Shown piece after piece: positions 39,721 through 48,549 of a stretch of DNA of 64,000 nt. A program made the translations under genes and the position numbers. The stretch is from the NCBI GenBank assembly GCA_963721005.1, contig CAVRHR010000005.1, forward strand, positions 1,302,001 to 1,366,000, written 5' to 3'. Position 1 is the first letter of the stretch. Every line of letters starts with the position of its first letter. The notes under the pieces were generated by a model, which saw only the letters and a program-made list of their open reading frames with translations, did no database searches and had not been told where the DNA came from. The stretch comes from VAZQ01 sp963721005 (GTDB lineage Bacteria > Pseudomonadota > Alphaproteobacteria > Rhizobiales > Xanthobacteraceae).

Positions 39721-40781
39721 CAATACTCGGCCGCCTGATCCAGATGCGCGTCGACGACGCCACTGATGAGGTTGTGGCGGAACAACAGGGGAGCCACGTC
39801 GGCAGCGGTCCGGCCGACCGGAACGATGTGGTCGCGCAGGCTGTCCAGGCGAGACAGCATGGTCCGCCGAAGCGATTGAGCGGTCTCGATCGTGACCTGC
39901 TCGAACACGATCTTGGAGCCGATCGACAACCGGCCGAGCTCCGGCAGGTCGGCCGAGACGACGGTGGCGATCTTCGGATAGCCGCCGATGGTCTGGCGGT
40001 CGGCCATCAGCACGATCGGCTGGCCGTCTCCGGGCACCTGGATGGAGCCCGGCGCGGTGGCGTCGGAGGCGATGTTGAAGCCCTTGGCGTGGCGGATGGC
40101 CTCGCCTTGGAGCCGCATCCCGACCCGGTCGGAGCCGGATTGGACCGTGTATTCGCTGCCGAAAAACTTGGCGACCTCGGCGCGGTCGAAATAGTCATCC
40201 TGGGGCCCCAGGATCGCGCGGATGCGTCTCGGCGCACGAAAATCGATCCCCTCCGCACGACATTCATCGCGATCCGAGGCCCGCGCCCGGCACAGCGGCA
40301 ACCGATCGTCCGCGATCATGGCGCGCGCCTGCCAAGCGCCGGTCCCACCCCGAATATTGGTGGCGACGCTGCCCAGGACGGGCGCGATGTCGAAACCACC
40401 CTCCACCGCCACATAGAGAGTGGGGCCGCCGGTCAGTGAGCCGATGCGTGCCACCTCGCCGCGTTTCATCAGCACGCTGCGCATGGTCTCGATCCGGGTA
40501 CCGGAACGCGCCGAAGCGTCAGGCAGTATCTCGACCGCGGCGTCGGCCCCGGCGAACGACAGTCGCACGCTGTCGGCTTCGATCTCGATGACGGGACCGA
40601 GATAGAGCACCTCGAGGCCGCCGGTCCCGGGCTCGTTTCCGACCAGCAGATTGGCTACCCGCAGTGCCACCGGGTCCAATGCCCCGCTGATCCCGATCCC
40701 GAGATTGTGGAAGCCAGCACGCCCGAGATCCTGGACCGTCGTCATCAATCCCGGCTCGAGAATGTGCAGAGCCGGGTTCAC
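39720..40781 (-). CDS. pxpC: biotin-dependent carboxyltransferase / 5-oxoprolinase subunit C
   Basis: The 353-residue protein is of the PxpC/KipA family: LEPGLMTTVQDLGRAGFHNLGI at the N-terminus, SLTGGPTLYVAVEGGFDIAPVLGS, and SDRVGMRLQGEAI with GSIQVPGDGQPIVLMADRQTIGGYPKIATV later. PxpA, PxpB and PxpC together cleave 5-oxoproline to glutamate. Here the start is GTG 40781, overlapping the stop of a drastically shortened pxpB (GTGA). No pxpA is nearby, so the activity of this subunit is doubtful. Confidence 0.85.
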   Translation of the reverse strand: MNPALHILEPGLMTTVQDLGRAGFHNLGIGISGALDPVALRVANLLVGNEPGTGGLEVLYLGPVIEIEADSVRLSFAGADAAVEILPDASARSGTRIETMRSVLMKRGEVARIGSLTGGPTLYVAVEGGFDIAPVLGSVATNIRGGTGAWQARAMIADDRLPLCRARASDRDECRAEGIDFRAPRRIRAILGPQDDYFDRAEVAKFFGSEYTVQSGSDRVGMRLQGEAIRHAKGFNIASDATAPGSIQVPGDGQPIVLMADRQTIGGYPKIATVVSADLPELGRLSIGSKIVFEQVTIETAQSLRRTMLSRLDSLRDHIVPVGRTAADVAPLLFRHNLISGVVDAHLDQAAEY

Positions 40782-40927
40782 CGGGCCGCCCCGGTCTCAT
40801 CCGGCGCCAACCCACGCGCCGGCTCGATGACGAGCTTCGGCTCGATGACAAGCTCCGGCTCGATACTGTCGCCGAATTCGACGACCATCGCGGTGTCGCC
40901 AGCCGTCAGTATGCGGTAATCGACCAT
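40778..40927 (-). pseudogene. pxpB: shrunken 5-oxoprolinase subunit B (49 codons)
   Basis: The start reads MVDYRILTAGDTAMVVEFGD, the typical N-terminus of PxpB/KipI proteins of about 220 residues. It then runs into IEPELV-IEPKLV-IEPARG repeats and ends after APDETGAAR. The frame is open and its stop overlaps the pxpC GTG start, so the operon junction is preserved while about 170 residues are missing. An internal deletion patched by a short tandem duplication is the simplest reading. Loss of pxpB activity is expected. Confidence 0.65.
40821..40864. repeat. 18-bp tandem repeat inside the pxpB remnant
   Basis: On the plus strand GGCTCGATGACGAGCTTC and GGCTCGATGACAAGCTCC are followed by a partial GGCTCGAT: two and a half units differing at two positions. 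The length is a multiple of three, so the frame is kept. Confidence 0.8.
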
Positions 40928-41188
40928 GATGGCTCCGGCCCCGGCGACCGGGGCCTCAGCGGCGGCCGCGATTGCTCGAGGCCAAGTGGCCCAGAAACCA
41001 GTGCCGCCCTGGCGTGGAGACGGTTGAAGCGCGCTGCTTCATAAGGCCAGCCCCCAAGATTCGCGTCCAGAATTAACCGTTTAGCACATCTCGATCCAAC
41101 TGTGTCCACAGCAAGGCCGCCGCATGCGGCGAGCGGCCTTGGGGCTGGGCAGCCGCCGGCTTGTTGCGTCTCCAAGGGAGCACAGCGG

Positions 41189-41365
41189 TCTCCTTCTCCT
41201 CGCGCGCCATCAGGGCGTTTACGCCCGTCTTCGACTGGCTATGGAAAAGGTCGGGATGAGGGGCGTTTCCACAAGTCTGAGCCTGTGGAAACGCCCCCTC
41301 ACCCGGCCGAGATTTGGTTTTTTCGCAGTGCTTGCGGGCCTCTCCCCGCCCGCGGGGAGAGGAAA
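41189..41365. repeat. mosaic intergenic repeat, copy C
   Basis: It begins TCTCCTTCTCC and contains TTTACGCCCGTCTTCGACTG, GATGAGGGGCGTTTCCACAA and the complementary TGTGGAAACGCCCCCTCA. It ends CTCTCCCCGCCCGCGGGGAG. It has the same orientation as the copy at 46917 and is more diverged, with the hairpin arm changed to GACTGGC. The whole 40928-41571 gap holds only repeats. Confidence 0.8.
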
Positions 41366-41444
41366 GCCGTACTGCCCGACAAGGCAACAACTGTCAGAGA
41401 CAGCACGCTAGAGCGGGTTTCGTTTGCATTGAATCACCCAGCCC

Positions 41445-41528
41445 GTCATGGCCGGGCTTGTCCCGGCCACCCACGCCTTGCTTTGTGGCACGAAAGACGT
41501 GGGTGCCCGGCACAAGGCCGGGCATGAC
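41445..41528. repeat. inverted-repeat element (GTCATGGCCGGGCTTGT type)
   Basis: GTCATGGCCGGGCTTGTCCC at the left pairs imperfectly with GGCACAAGGCCGGGCATGAC at the right, giving ~30-bp arms that also include CACCCACG / CGTGGGTG. This class is very common in Bradyrhizobium-type genomes (recalled). A CTAGAGCGGGTTT fragment just upstream (41408) resembles hairpin three of the 33-kb repeat. Confidence 0.75.
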
Positions 41529-41571
41529 GACGGAGAGACCGTGCGTCAACGCGACCGGAATCCGGTCTATT

Positions 41572-41844
41572 CTAGACCCTCATGGCCGCCATTGCCCGAT
41601 CAGGGACCGTCGCGGCCGGCCGATCGACACCGGCACCAGCCACCGGCACCGCGAACAGGCTTCGACCCTCGGCATTGCGAACCTCGACGGTCCAGTCCCG
41701 CCAATTGCCATCCGCTTCAGCACCCAGCTCGCAAGCGATGAGCTCGGCCAATTGCAACGCCCGTTCCGCCGACGGAAACTCGCCGACCCGAAGGCGGCTT
41801 TCCGAGTGCCGCGGGCTCGTCAGGGCGAAACAGAACTGCATCAT
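41572..41844 (-). CDS. DUF6894-like small protein
   Basis: The 90-residue frame starts MMQFCFALTSPRHSESRLRV and continues EFPSAERALQLAELIACELG, then DWTVEVRNAEGRSLFAVPVA. The length and the alternating strand-helix-strand order fit the short DUF6894 proteins abundant in rhizobia, where residues before the last strand read (L/V)EVRDExG. No clear ribosome site is seen upstream of ATG 41844; ATG 41841 is equally possible. Function unknown. Confidence 0.5.
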   Translation of the reverse strand: MMQFCFALTSPRHSESRLRVGEFPSAERALQLAELIACELGAEADGNWRDWTVEVRNAEGRSLFAVPVAGAGVDRPAATVPDRAMAAMRV

Positions 41845-42253
41845 GATGGACTCGCTGCCGGTTGCCTCGTCGACATGGCTACCCAAATCGATTTGATGTT
41901 CGGATACGCCAATCGTTAAATTTGAAGATAATTTTCCGGGCAGGCCGTGCCTGGCCATCCCCGCTCTTTCATCCCGGCCGCTCTCGCCTGTCGCTCGGCA
42001 ACGATTGAATAACCATCCGCAGCGGCACGGCGGAGCGACCGGAAGCCGCAAATATGCGCAATCGGCTCGCAATCTCGGTCCGATCCCGGCCTCTCGGGCA
42101 GTCGGCACCGACCGGTCAAGTGCCCGCCTTTATCCAATCCCGGGGATTTACAGTAAATGAAGCATAGGAAGAATTGATCCATTGCGATAACCGGGCCGTA
42201 CCGCATTTCATGCTAAAGCCGTCCGGCGACGACACCGTTTGTGGCGTGATTTC
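41845..42253. other. intergenic stretch without recognised gene
   Basis: About 400 bp, AT-richer than average (for example the ATTTGAAGATAATTTTCCGG region). I see no start with a ribosome site, no repeat matching others in the window, and no RNA gene. It must hold the promoter of the GGDEF-EAL gene. Confidence 0.4.
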
Positions 42254-44914
42254 ATGCGGCTCAACACATCGCTCGAAACCGGAGGCAGATGGCTGCGCGC
42301 CATAGCGCAGGGCTCGACCCTGCTCAGCGCGATGATGATCGCCCTGGTCTGGATCGGAGTCGGCTTTCACTTGAAAGTCGAGAACAGCGATGCCGAGAGC
42401 GGCGCGGTCCAGAACTCCGCCAACCTCGCGCGCGCATTCGAGGAGCACCTTTCCCGGTCATTGTACGAGATCGACCGGTCGCTGAAGATCATCCGCGCGA
42501 ACTACCTGACGGACCCGGACGGATTCGATCTCAGGGGCTGGTTGAAAATCAGCCACCTTTTCGATGAAAACACCCTGCAGGTGGCGATCATCAGCCCGGC
42601 CGGCTTCATCAAGCTCAGCAACATAAACTCGGCGACCTCGGTCGGAACCGACCTCCGGGACCGCGAGCATTTCACCCGCTTCGTCAATGCGACCACGGAC
42701 GATCTGTTCATCAGCAAGCCGGTCGTCGGCCGGACCACCGGAAAATGGTCGGTGCAGCTAGCCCGCCGCATCAACAACCCGGACGGGTCGTTCGGTGGCG
42801 TGGTCGACGCTTCGCTCGACCCGAGTTATCTGTCGCGGTTCTACAGCTCAGTGGACGTCGGCAGCGACGGCTACGTCAGGATCGTCGGCTCCGACGGCGT
42901 GGTTCGCGCCGTCGGCGGACACTCATTGGACGCGCTCGGGAAGGATCTGTCCAAGGCCGCCCTGTTCGATAACCTCGCCAAGCAGCCGACCGGCTGGTAC
43001 TACACCGACAGCAATTTCACCGATCGACTTCCCCGGCTGGTGACCTATCGAACCATCAAGGATTTTCCCCTCGTCGTGACGATCGGACTTTCAAGGTCCG
43101 AGGTGTTCTCCGCGGTCTACGCCAAGCAGCGCTGGTACAACCTGATAGCGATCGCCCTCACCCTGCTGATCCTGGTAGTGAACGGCTTCAGCGTCAGGGG
43201 GCGCCTTTTGCGCGAGAGGATGGCGCAAGTCCTCAGAGTCCAGAATCTGCGGTTCAATGCATTGTTGGCCGACATGCCGCTCGGTGTGTGCATGTTCGAC
43301 GAGCGAAGCCGGCTCGCCATCTCGAATGATCGCTATCTCCAGATGTATCGCCTGCCAAAGGACGGCGTCGTCCCGGGCACGCCGTTGCGCGAGATCGTTC
43401 AATACAAGAAGGCCAGCGGAGCCGTCCTGGGCAACGTCGACGCGTACTGCGAGGACCTGGCCGGACAGCTCGGTAGCGGATTGCTGGTCAGGGGAGTGTC
43501 CTATCTCGATGACGGCCGCGCCATATCCTCGCTGAGCCAGCCGATGGAAGACGGCGGCTGGGTGTCCATCCATGAAGATATCACGGACAGGACCCGGGCG
43601 GAGGAGAAGATCGTCTATTTGGCCCATCACGATCCGCTCACTGGCCTCCTCAACCGCGCCCGATTTGCCGATCAGCTCGACGAGCAGCTCGCCTCGCGCA
43701 AAGCGGGCGCGCAACTGACTGCGCTGTTCCTGGACTTGGACCACTTCAAGTACGTGAATGACACGCACGGGCATCTGGCGGGCGACGAGCTGCTGAAGGC
43801 CGTCGCCGACAGGCTGCGCGGTTGCGTCGCGGAAACGGACGTCGTGGCCCGCCTCGGTGGCGATGAATTTGCGATTATTCACATCGAGCTGGAGGGCGCG
43901 GAAGATGCGGCGCGCCTGGCGGAGAGGATTTTGGCTACGATCAAGGCGCCGTATCAAATCGGCGGCCTGCAGGCCAACGTGGACGTCAGCATCGGGATCG
44001 CCCGGGCTCCAGAGGGAGCAATCCGGTCGGCCGAATTGATGAAACGAGCCGACGTCGCCCTGTACAGGGCCAAAGGCGACGGGCGCAGCGTCTACCGGTT
44101 TTTCGAGCCCGCAATGTTTGCCCAGGTCGCCGCCCGGCGCGCCTTGGAGACGGACTTGCGAAATGGAATTGCCCGAGGCGAGTTCCAGCTGCTCTACCAG
44201 CCGGTCGTCAATATCGAGACCAACCGGATCGTCGGGATGGAAGGTCTGCTGCGGTGGCATCATCCGGACCGCGGCACGATCTCGCCGGCGGAGTTCATAC
44301 CGATCGCCGAGGAGACCGGCCTTATCGTTCCGCTCGGCGAATGGGCGATCCGACGGGCCTGCTTCGATGCCGCGAGCTGGCCCGCCGAGATCAAGATCGC
44401 CGTCAATCTTTCGCCGGCTCAATTCCGGAACAACGATCTGGCTCAGAGCGTCATCAATGCGCTCGCGGCATCGGGCGTCGCGCCGCACCGATTGGAGCTG
44501 GAGATTACCGAGGAGATGCTGCTGGGGCATAGTGGCGAGACCCTTGCGATCCTGGAGCAGCTTCGAGAGCTTGGAATTCAGATCGTCATGGACGATTTCG
44601 GAACCGGTTATTCATCCTTGAACTATCTGCGGCTTTTCCCGTTCGACAAGATCAAGATCGATCGATCCTTCAACGATCTCGCAAATGGAAACGACCTGTC
44701 GCTGGCGATCGTGCAAGCCGTGACACGGCTCGCCAGCGTCCTCGAGGTGCCGACGACTGCCGAAGGCATCGAGACGAAAGAGCAGTTGGAGCTGGTCCGG
44801 GCCGCCGGCTGCACTGAATTCCAAGGCTATTTCTTCAGCAAGCCACGACCTGCCGCGGAGATCATCCAGATGCTGCAGGCCGAGCGCCGGGTGACGGCGG
44901 CGAGCGCCGCCTAG
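42254..44914 (+). CDS. Cache-PAS-GGDEF-EAL cyclic-di-GMP protein
   Basis: The 886-residue protein has a first helix (about 21-41), a periplasmic dCache-like sensor (60-280), a second helix (295-315) and a PAS_7-like domain (330-420, LLADMPLGVCMFDERSRLAI). GGDEF is intact (ARLGGDEFAI near 534), with AETD in place of the RxxD inhibitory site. The EAL domain is at 633-876. The EAL signature itself reads EGLLRW, but the downstream DDFGTGYSSLNYL, ITEEMLL and GIETKEQ motifs are present. It probably makes c-di-GMP; hydrolysis is possible despite EGL. ATG 42254 is used; TTG 42239 is an alternative. Confidence 0.85.
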   Translation: MRLNTSLETGGRWLRAIAQGSTLLSAMMIALVWIGVGFHLKVENSDAESGAVQNSANLARAFEEHLSRSLYEIDRSLKIIRANYLTDPDGFDLRGWLKISHLFDENTLQVAIISPAGFIKLSNINSATSVGTDLRDREHFTRFVNATTDDLFISKPVVGRTTGKWSVQLARRINNPDGSFGGVVDASLDPSYLSRFYSSVDVGSDGYVRIVGSDGVVRAVGGHSLDALGKDLSKAALFDNLAKQPTGWYYTDSNFTDRLPRLVTYRTIKDFPLVVTIGLSRSEVFSAVYAKQRWYNLIAIALTLLILVVNGFSVRGRLLRERMAQVLRVQNLRFNALLADMPLGVCMFDERSRLAISNDRYLQMYRLPKDGVVPGTPLREIVQYKKASGAVLGNVDAYCEDLAGQLGSGLLVRGVSYLDDGRAISSLSQPMEDGGWVSIHEDITDRTRAEEKIVYLAHHDPLTGLLNRARFADQLDEQLASRKAGAQLTALFLDLDHFKYVNDTHGHLAGDELLKAVADRLRGCVAETDVVARLGGDEFAIIHIELEGAEDAARLAERILATIKAPYQIGGLQANVDVSIGIARAPEGAIRSAELMKRADVALYRAKGDGRSVYRFFEPAMFAQVAARRALETDLRNGIARGEFQLLYQPVVNIETNRIVGMEGLLRWHHPDRGTISPAEFIPIAEETGLIVPLGEWAIRRACFDAASWPAEIKIAVNLSPAQFRNNDLAQSVINALAASGVAPHRLELEITEEMLLGHSGETLAILEQLRELGIQIVMDDFGTGYSSLNYLRLFPFDKIKIDRSFNDLANGNDLSLAIVQAVTRLASVLEVPTTAEGIETKEQLELVRAAGCTEFQGYFFSKPRPAAEIIQMLQAERRVTAASAA

Positions 44915-45031
44915 GCCGGCGATCGACGGAAGCAGAATCGCGCCGCCCTCCTGGTGGCGCCCATCGCTCCACCGTCCAGGAAATTCTTCGCATTGACGCC
45001 CGACCCCGGCGGGGCTACCGCTCGCCTCGCC

Positions 45032-46402
45032 ATGCAGAACGCCAAGCAACAGGTCGCCCTCACCTCGATCGCGGCATCGGCCGGACTGACGCTCGCCAAG
45101 GGCGTGGTCGGGCTGTCGACCGGCTCGCTGGCGATCCTGTCGGAGGCCGCGCATTCGTTGATCGATCTCGCCGCCACCTTGATGACCTATTTCGCGGTGC
45201 GGGTGTCCGACAAGCCGGCCGACGCGGAGCATCATTATGGACACGGCAAGGTCGAGAGCGTCTCGGCCCTGGCCGAGACCGCGCTCCTGTTCCTGCTGTC
45301 GGGGGTGGTGATCTGGGAGGCGTTGGGGCGGCTCCTCGGCGAAGCGCATCCTGTCGCCGCGACAGCGTGGTCGTTCGTGGTGATCGGCGGCTCGATCGTG
45401 GTCGATTTCTTTCGCGCCCGCGTGCTCTACCGGGTTGCCGGCGAGACCGCGAGCGAGGCGCTCGAAGCCGATGCGCTGCATTTCGGCTCCGACATGTGGT
45501 CCTCCATCGCGGTCCTGATCGGGCTGGGCGCCGTCTGGCTGGGCTATGGGTTTGCGGATTCCGCTGCCGCCGTCGTGGTGGCCGTGTTCATCTGCATCGC
45601 CGGCTTGCGGCTCGGTCGCCGCACCATCGAAACGCTGACCGATACGGCGCCGGCCGGCGCCGCCGCCAAGCTCACCGCGATCGCGGCGCGCGTTCCCGGC
45701 GTGGTGGCGATCGAGCGCGTACGGGTGCGGCAGGCCGGCGGCGTGCAATTCGTCGATCTCATCGTCGCGGTCAGCCGCACGCTGGCGCTCGACCGCGTGG
45801 CCGGGCTCAAGAGCCGGATCGAGGCTGCGGTGCAGGCCGAGTATCCCAAGGCCGAGCTGTCGGTCACCACCGAGCCGCGCGCGCTCGACGGCGAGACCGT
45901 GCTCGATCGGGTGATGGTGATCGCGCGCAACCGCTCGCTCGCCGTGCATCACGTGACCGTGCATGCCATCGGGGCCAAGCTTTCGGTCTCGCTCGACCTC
46001 GAGGTCGACGGCGCGCTCGCGCTCGGGGTCGCCCACGACATCGCCAGCGAGCTCGAGGACGCCGTGCGCGAGGAGATCGGCCCCGACGTCGAGGTCGAGA
46101 CCCACATCGAGCCGCTGCAGCCGCATGACCAGCCCGGCATCGACGCGCCGCCCGGGCGCGTCGCCGAGGTGCGCGACGCGCTCAACGAGATCGCGGCCAA
46201 GTGCGCCCCGGTCGGCGAGGTGCATGACGTGCGGGTGCGCCGCAGCGACGGCGCCGAGATCGTCAATTTTCACTGCCAGGTCGATCCCCTGCTCACGGTG
46301 GCCGAGACCCACGAACGGGTCGACGACGTGGAGCGCGCGCTGCGCGAGCGGTTTCCCTCGATCAAGCGCGTGATCGGCCATGCCGAGCCGCGCCGCGGCT
46401 GA
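45032..46402 (+). CDS. cation diffusion facilitator (CDF) metal transporter
   Basis: The 456-residue protein has six helices (about 10-210) with CDF metal-site patterns: EAAHSLIDLAATL in helix 2, HHYGHGKVES between helices 2 and 3, and EADALHFGSDMWSSIAVLIG in helix 5. The cytoplasmic C-terminal part is unusually long (about 215-456). It contains what look like more than one metal-regulatory ferredoxin-like domains (RVRVRQAGGVQFVDLIVAV; HDVRVRRSDGAEIVNFHCQV). It exports Zn, Fe, Mn or similar ions by proton antiport. ATG 45032 is favoured over an upstream GTG at 44954. Confidence 0.85.
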   Translation: MQNAKQQVALTSIAASAGLTLAKGVVGLSTGSLAILSEAAHSLIDLAATLMTYFAVRVSDKPADAEHHYGHGKVESVSALAETALLFLLSGVVIWEALGRLLGEAHPVAATAWSFVVIGGSIVVDFFRARVLYRVAGETASEALEADALHFGSDMWSSIAVLIGLGAVWLGYGFADSAAAVVVAVFICIAGLRLGRRTIETLTDTAPAGAAAKLTAIAARVPGVVAIERVRVRQAGGVQFVDLIVAVSRTLALDRVAGLKSRIEAAVQAEYPKAELSVTTEPRALDGETVLDRVMVIARNRSLAVHHVTVHAIGAKLSVSLDLEVDGALALGVAHDIASELEDAVREEIGPDVEVETHIEPLQPHDQPGIDAPPGRVAEVRDALNEIAAKCAPVGEVHDVRVRRSDGAEIVNFHCQVDPLLTVAETHERVDDVERALRERFPSIKRVIGHAEPRRG

Positions 46403-46466
46403 TGCCGGCACGGCAAAGGGCGGCGCCGGTTCAAGGCAAGCTTTTCAGGCAAGCAAAGGAGTCGGA

Positions 46467-46493
46467 AACCCCCGGGGCTCATGCCCCGGGGTT
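46467..46493. terminator. GC-rich bidirectional hairpin between converging genes
   Basis: AACCCCCGGGGC-TCAT-GCCCCGGGGTT forms a stem of nine or more G:C pairs with a four-base loop. It lies between the CDF gene and the converging small secreted protein gene. No long T run follows, so termination strength is uncertain. Confidence 0.5.
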
Positions 46494-46513
46494 CCGGTGC
46501 GATCCGGGAAGGC

Positions 46514-46762
46514 TTACTGGTTGCCTTGCTGCAACGTCCGGCTCGGGGACACCACCCAACCATGCGCGGTATCGACGAAGCCGTAGGACTTGGCGACGGC
46601 GGGATTGCCGAAGATGCCGGGGTGATAGGCCGGATTGACGCCGGCGAGGCTGCCCGGCACCACGTAGCCGCCGGAATCGTTCTGATCGGAGTTGGCGAGC
46701 GCGGCCGAAGCCGTGCCCAGCATGAGGACTGCCGCAAGCATGATCTTGGTCTTGGTCGACAT
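46514..46762 (-). CDS. small secreted protein, unknown function
   Basis: The 82-residue product has a signal peptide (MSTKTKIMLAAVLMLGTASA, cut after ALA). The mature part is 50-odd residues: NSDQNDSGGYVVPGSLAGVN, PAYHPGIFGN, then YGFVDTAHGWVVSPSR. I recall similar short Gly/Pro/Tyr-rich secreted proteins in Bradyrhizobium genomes; no function is known. CAGGAGA lies eight bases upstream of ATG 46762. A palindrome shared with the rpoH upstream region lies 85 bp upstream. Confidence 0.65.
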   Translation of the reverse strand: MSTKTKIMLAAVLMLGTASAALANSDQNDSGGYVVPGSLAGVNPAYHPGIFGNPAVAKSYGFVDTAHGWVVSPSRTLQQGNQ

Positions 46763-46846
46763 TTCGTATCTCCTGGTTTGAGCTGTCACCTACAGGCTGA
46801 AGATAATTTGCCAGGCTCCGCGCACCATGAAATTGCCCTTCAGGAA

Positions 46847-46864
46847 GCTGAATTCGAATTTAGT
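46847..46864. promoter_or_regulatory. near-palindrome GCTGAATTCGAATTTAGT
   Basis: The motif matches 50463-50480 read on the opposite strand (GCTAAATTCGAATTTAGC), and the following GGAAGG is also shared. It lies 85 bp upstream of the small secreted protein start. It could be an operator or the end of a small repeat. Confidence 0.4.
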
Positions 46865-46916
46865 AGGAAGGCGGCTGGGAGAGATTGTGAGAGGAATTGT
46901 CAGGAGCGTACCGCCT

Positions 46917-47097
46917 TTCACTCCTTCTCCCCGCGTGCCATTAGGGCGTTTACGCCCGTCTTCGACGGGCTATGGAGAAGGTCCGGATGAGGGGGCGTTT
47001 CCGCGAGTTTGAGCTTGTGGAAACGCCCCCTCACCGAGCCGAGATCGGGAAATCCTCAGTGCCGTTTCGCCCTCTCCCCGCAAGCGGGGCGAGGAAC
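46917..47097. repeat. mosaic intergenic repeat, copy D
   Basis: It starts TTCACTCCTTCTCCCC and carries the perfect hairpin GCCCGTC-TTC-GACGGGC (46954-46970) and the pair GGGGGCGTTTCC / GGAAACGCCCCC. It ends CTCTCCCCGCAAGCGGGGCG then AGGAAC. It is the direct-orientation counterpart of the inverted copy at 26943. Confidence 0.82.
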
Positions 47098-47190
47098 ACC
47101 GCGTGCTCGGCACCTTGCTTGAGCCTCCCGCGTCCGAGGAAATGAGCATTGCAGCGGTGCGCCAATGCGGCTTGCCGCCCGCCGGCACCT

Positions 47191-48549
47191 TCACTTCGCT
47201 TGCGGGCACACGATCTCGGCGGTGCAGCCGGGGCAGCCCGCGATGGTGAAGCGGAAGCCGTGCAGACGGACGATCGCGGCCACCAGGCTCAGGCCGAGGC
47301 CGAGCCCCGCGGTGCCGCGGCTCTTGTCGGAGCGATAGAAGCGTTTGGTCACGGCTTCGCGCTCCGCCTCGGGGATGCCGGGACCCGTGTCGGTCACCCT
47401 GATCACGGTATCGCCGTCGCGGGCGAGCAACGCGAGCTCGACGCGGCCGCCGGCAGGCGTGAACTTCACCGCGTTGTCGACCAGATTGGCGACCGCCTCG
47501 AACAGGAGATCGCGGTCGCCGTGCACGGTCGCCTCGGCCTGCGCCTCGACCCGCAGCACCACCTGCTTGTCCTCGGCGATCGGCTCGTAGAGATCGCCCA
47601 CCTCGCGCAACAGCGGCGCCAGCGCGACCGCGCTGAAGCTCTCCAGCCGGCGGCTGTGCTCGATCTCGGCGATCCGCAGCAGCGCGGTGACGATCGCCAA
47701 GGCCTGGTCGAGGCCGTCGATCGACTGATCGACCACGGTGCGCAGATCGCCGAGCGTGCCGGCGTGCTCGCGGCCGCGCTCGAGCCGCACCCGCACGCGG
47801 GTGAGCGGCGTGCGCAAGTCGTGGGCGATGTCGTCGCCGACGCCGGCGATCTCGTGGATCAGCGCCTCGATCTCGCCCAGCATGCGGTTGACGCCGACGG
47901 CGAGCTGGTCGAACGGATCGGCGCTGCCGCGGGTCGGCAGCCGCTCGCGCAGATCGCCGGCCACGATGCGCTGGATGCGGCGGTTGACGTCCGAGAGCCG
48001 GTCGAGCGCGCGCACGCTCAGCACCATCCCGATCACCAGCGCGAGCGCGGCCGCCGGCAGGAGCCCGAGCGCCAGCGCGCGGCCGACGATCTCCGCGATC
48101 TCCTCGAGCTCGCTGTTGTTGCGGCCGAGCACCAGCGTCTCGCCGTTCGGCAGCGCATGCACGATCAGCCGTACGTTCTGCCTCTCGCGCGTCTCGCCCT
48201 CGAGCCGGACCACCATCGCATCGGAAGGTACATCCGGCGTGACGCCGCCCGGCAGGCGCTCCAGATTGCCGGCGACGCGGGAGCCGTCGGGCCCGAACAG
48301 GCCGGCGATGCGGATATGGCGGGGGTCGTCGCGCAACCGGAACTCGATCCGCTCCAGCTGCCGCGCCGGCCCATCGGCGGCGATCAGCGCCACGTCGCCG
48401 GTGAGCAAGCTGTCGAGCGAGGCCGTCATATAGGCGGCGGTCTGCCAGTAGACGAAGCCGAACAACAACAGCGTACACAATACGAACGCGCCGGCGACGC
48501 CCAGCGCCCAACGGAATGTGGTGGTACGGATGAATTCAGGCAGGCGCAC
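47191..48549 (-). CDS. two-component sensor histidine kinase (system 1)
   Basis: The 452-residue kinase has helices at about 14-38 and 160-185 flanking a periplasmic domain. HAMP follows (VRALDRLSDVNRRIQRIVAG), then HisKA with DIAHDLRTPLTRVRVRLERG (His near 248) and HATPase motifs NLVDNAVKFTPAGG, DTGPGIPEAERE and GLGLGLSLVAAIV. GTG 48549 (VRLPEFIRTT) overlaps the regulator stop by 14 nt, exactly as in system 2. An ATG at 48576 is the alternative. Signal unknown. The C-terminus ends in a Cys-containing CPGCTAEIVCPQ segment. Confidence 0.82.
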   Translation of the reverse strand: MRLPEFIRTTTFRWALGVAGAFVLCTLLLFGFVYWQTAAYMTASLDSLLTGDVALIAADGPARQLERIEFRLRDDPRHIRIAGLFGPDGSRVAGNLERLPGGVTPDVPSDAMVVRLEGETRERQNVRLIVHALPNGETLVLGRNNSELEEIAEIVGRALALGLLPAAALALVIGMVLSVRALDRLSDVNRRIQRIVAGDLRERLPTRGSADPFDQLAVGVNRMLGEIEALIHEIAGVGDDIAHDLRTPLTRVRVRLERGREHAGTLGDLRTVVDQSIDGLDQALAIVTALLRIAEIEHSRRLESFSAVALAPLLREVGDLYEPIAEDKQVVLRVEAQAEATVHGDRDLLFEAVANLVDNAVKFTPAGGRVELALLARDGDTVIRVTDTGPGIPEAEREAVTKRFYRSDKSRGTAGLGLGLSLVAAIVRLHGFRFTIAGCPGCTAEIVCPQAK

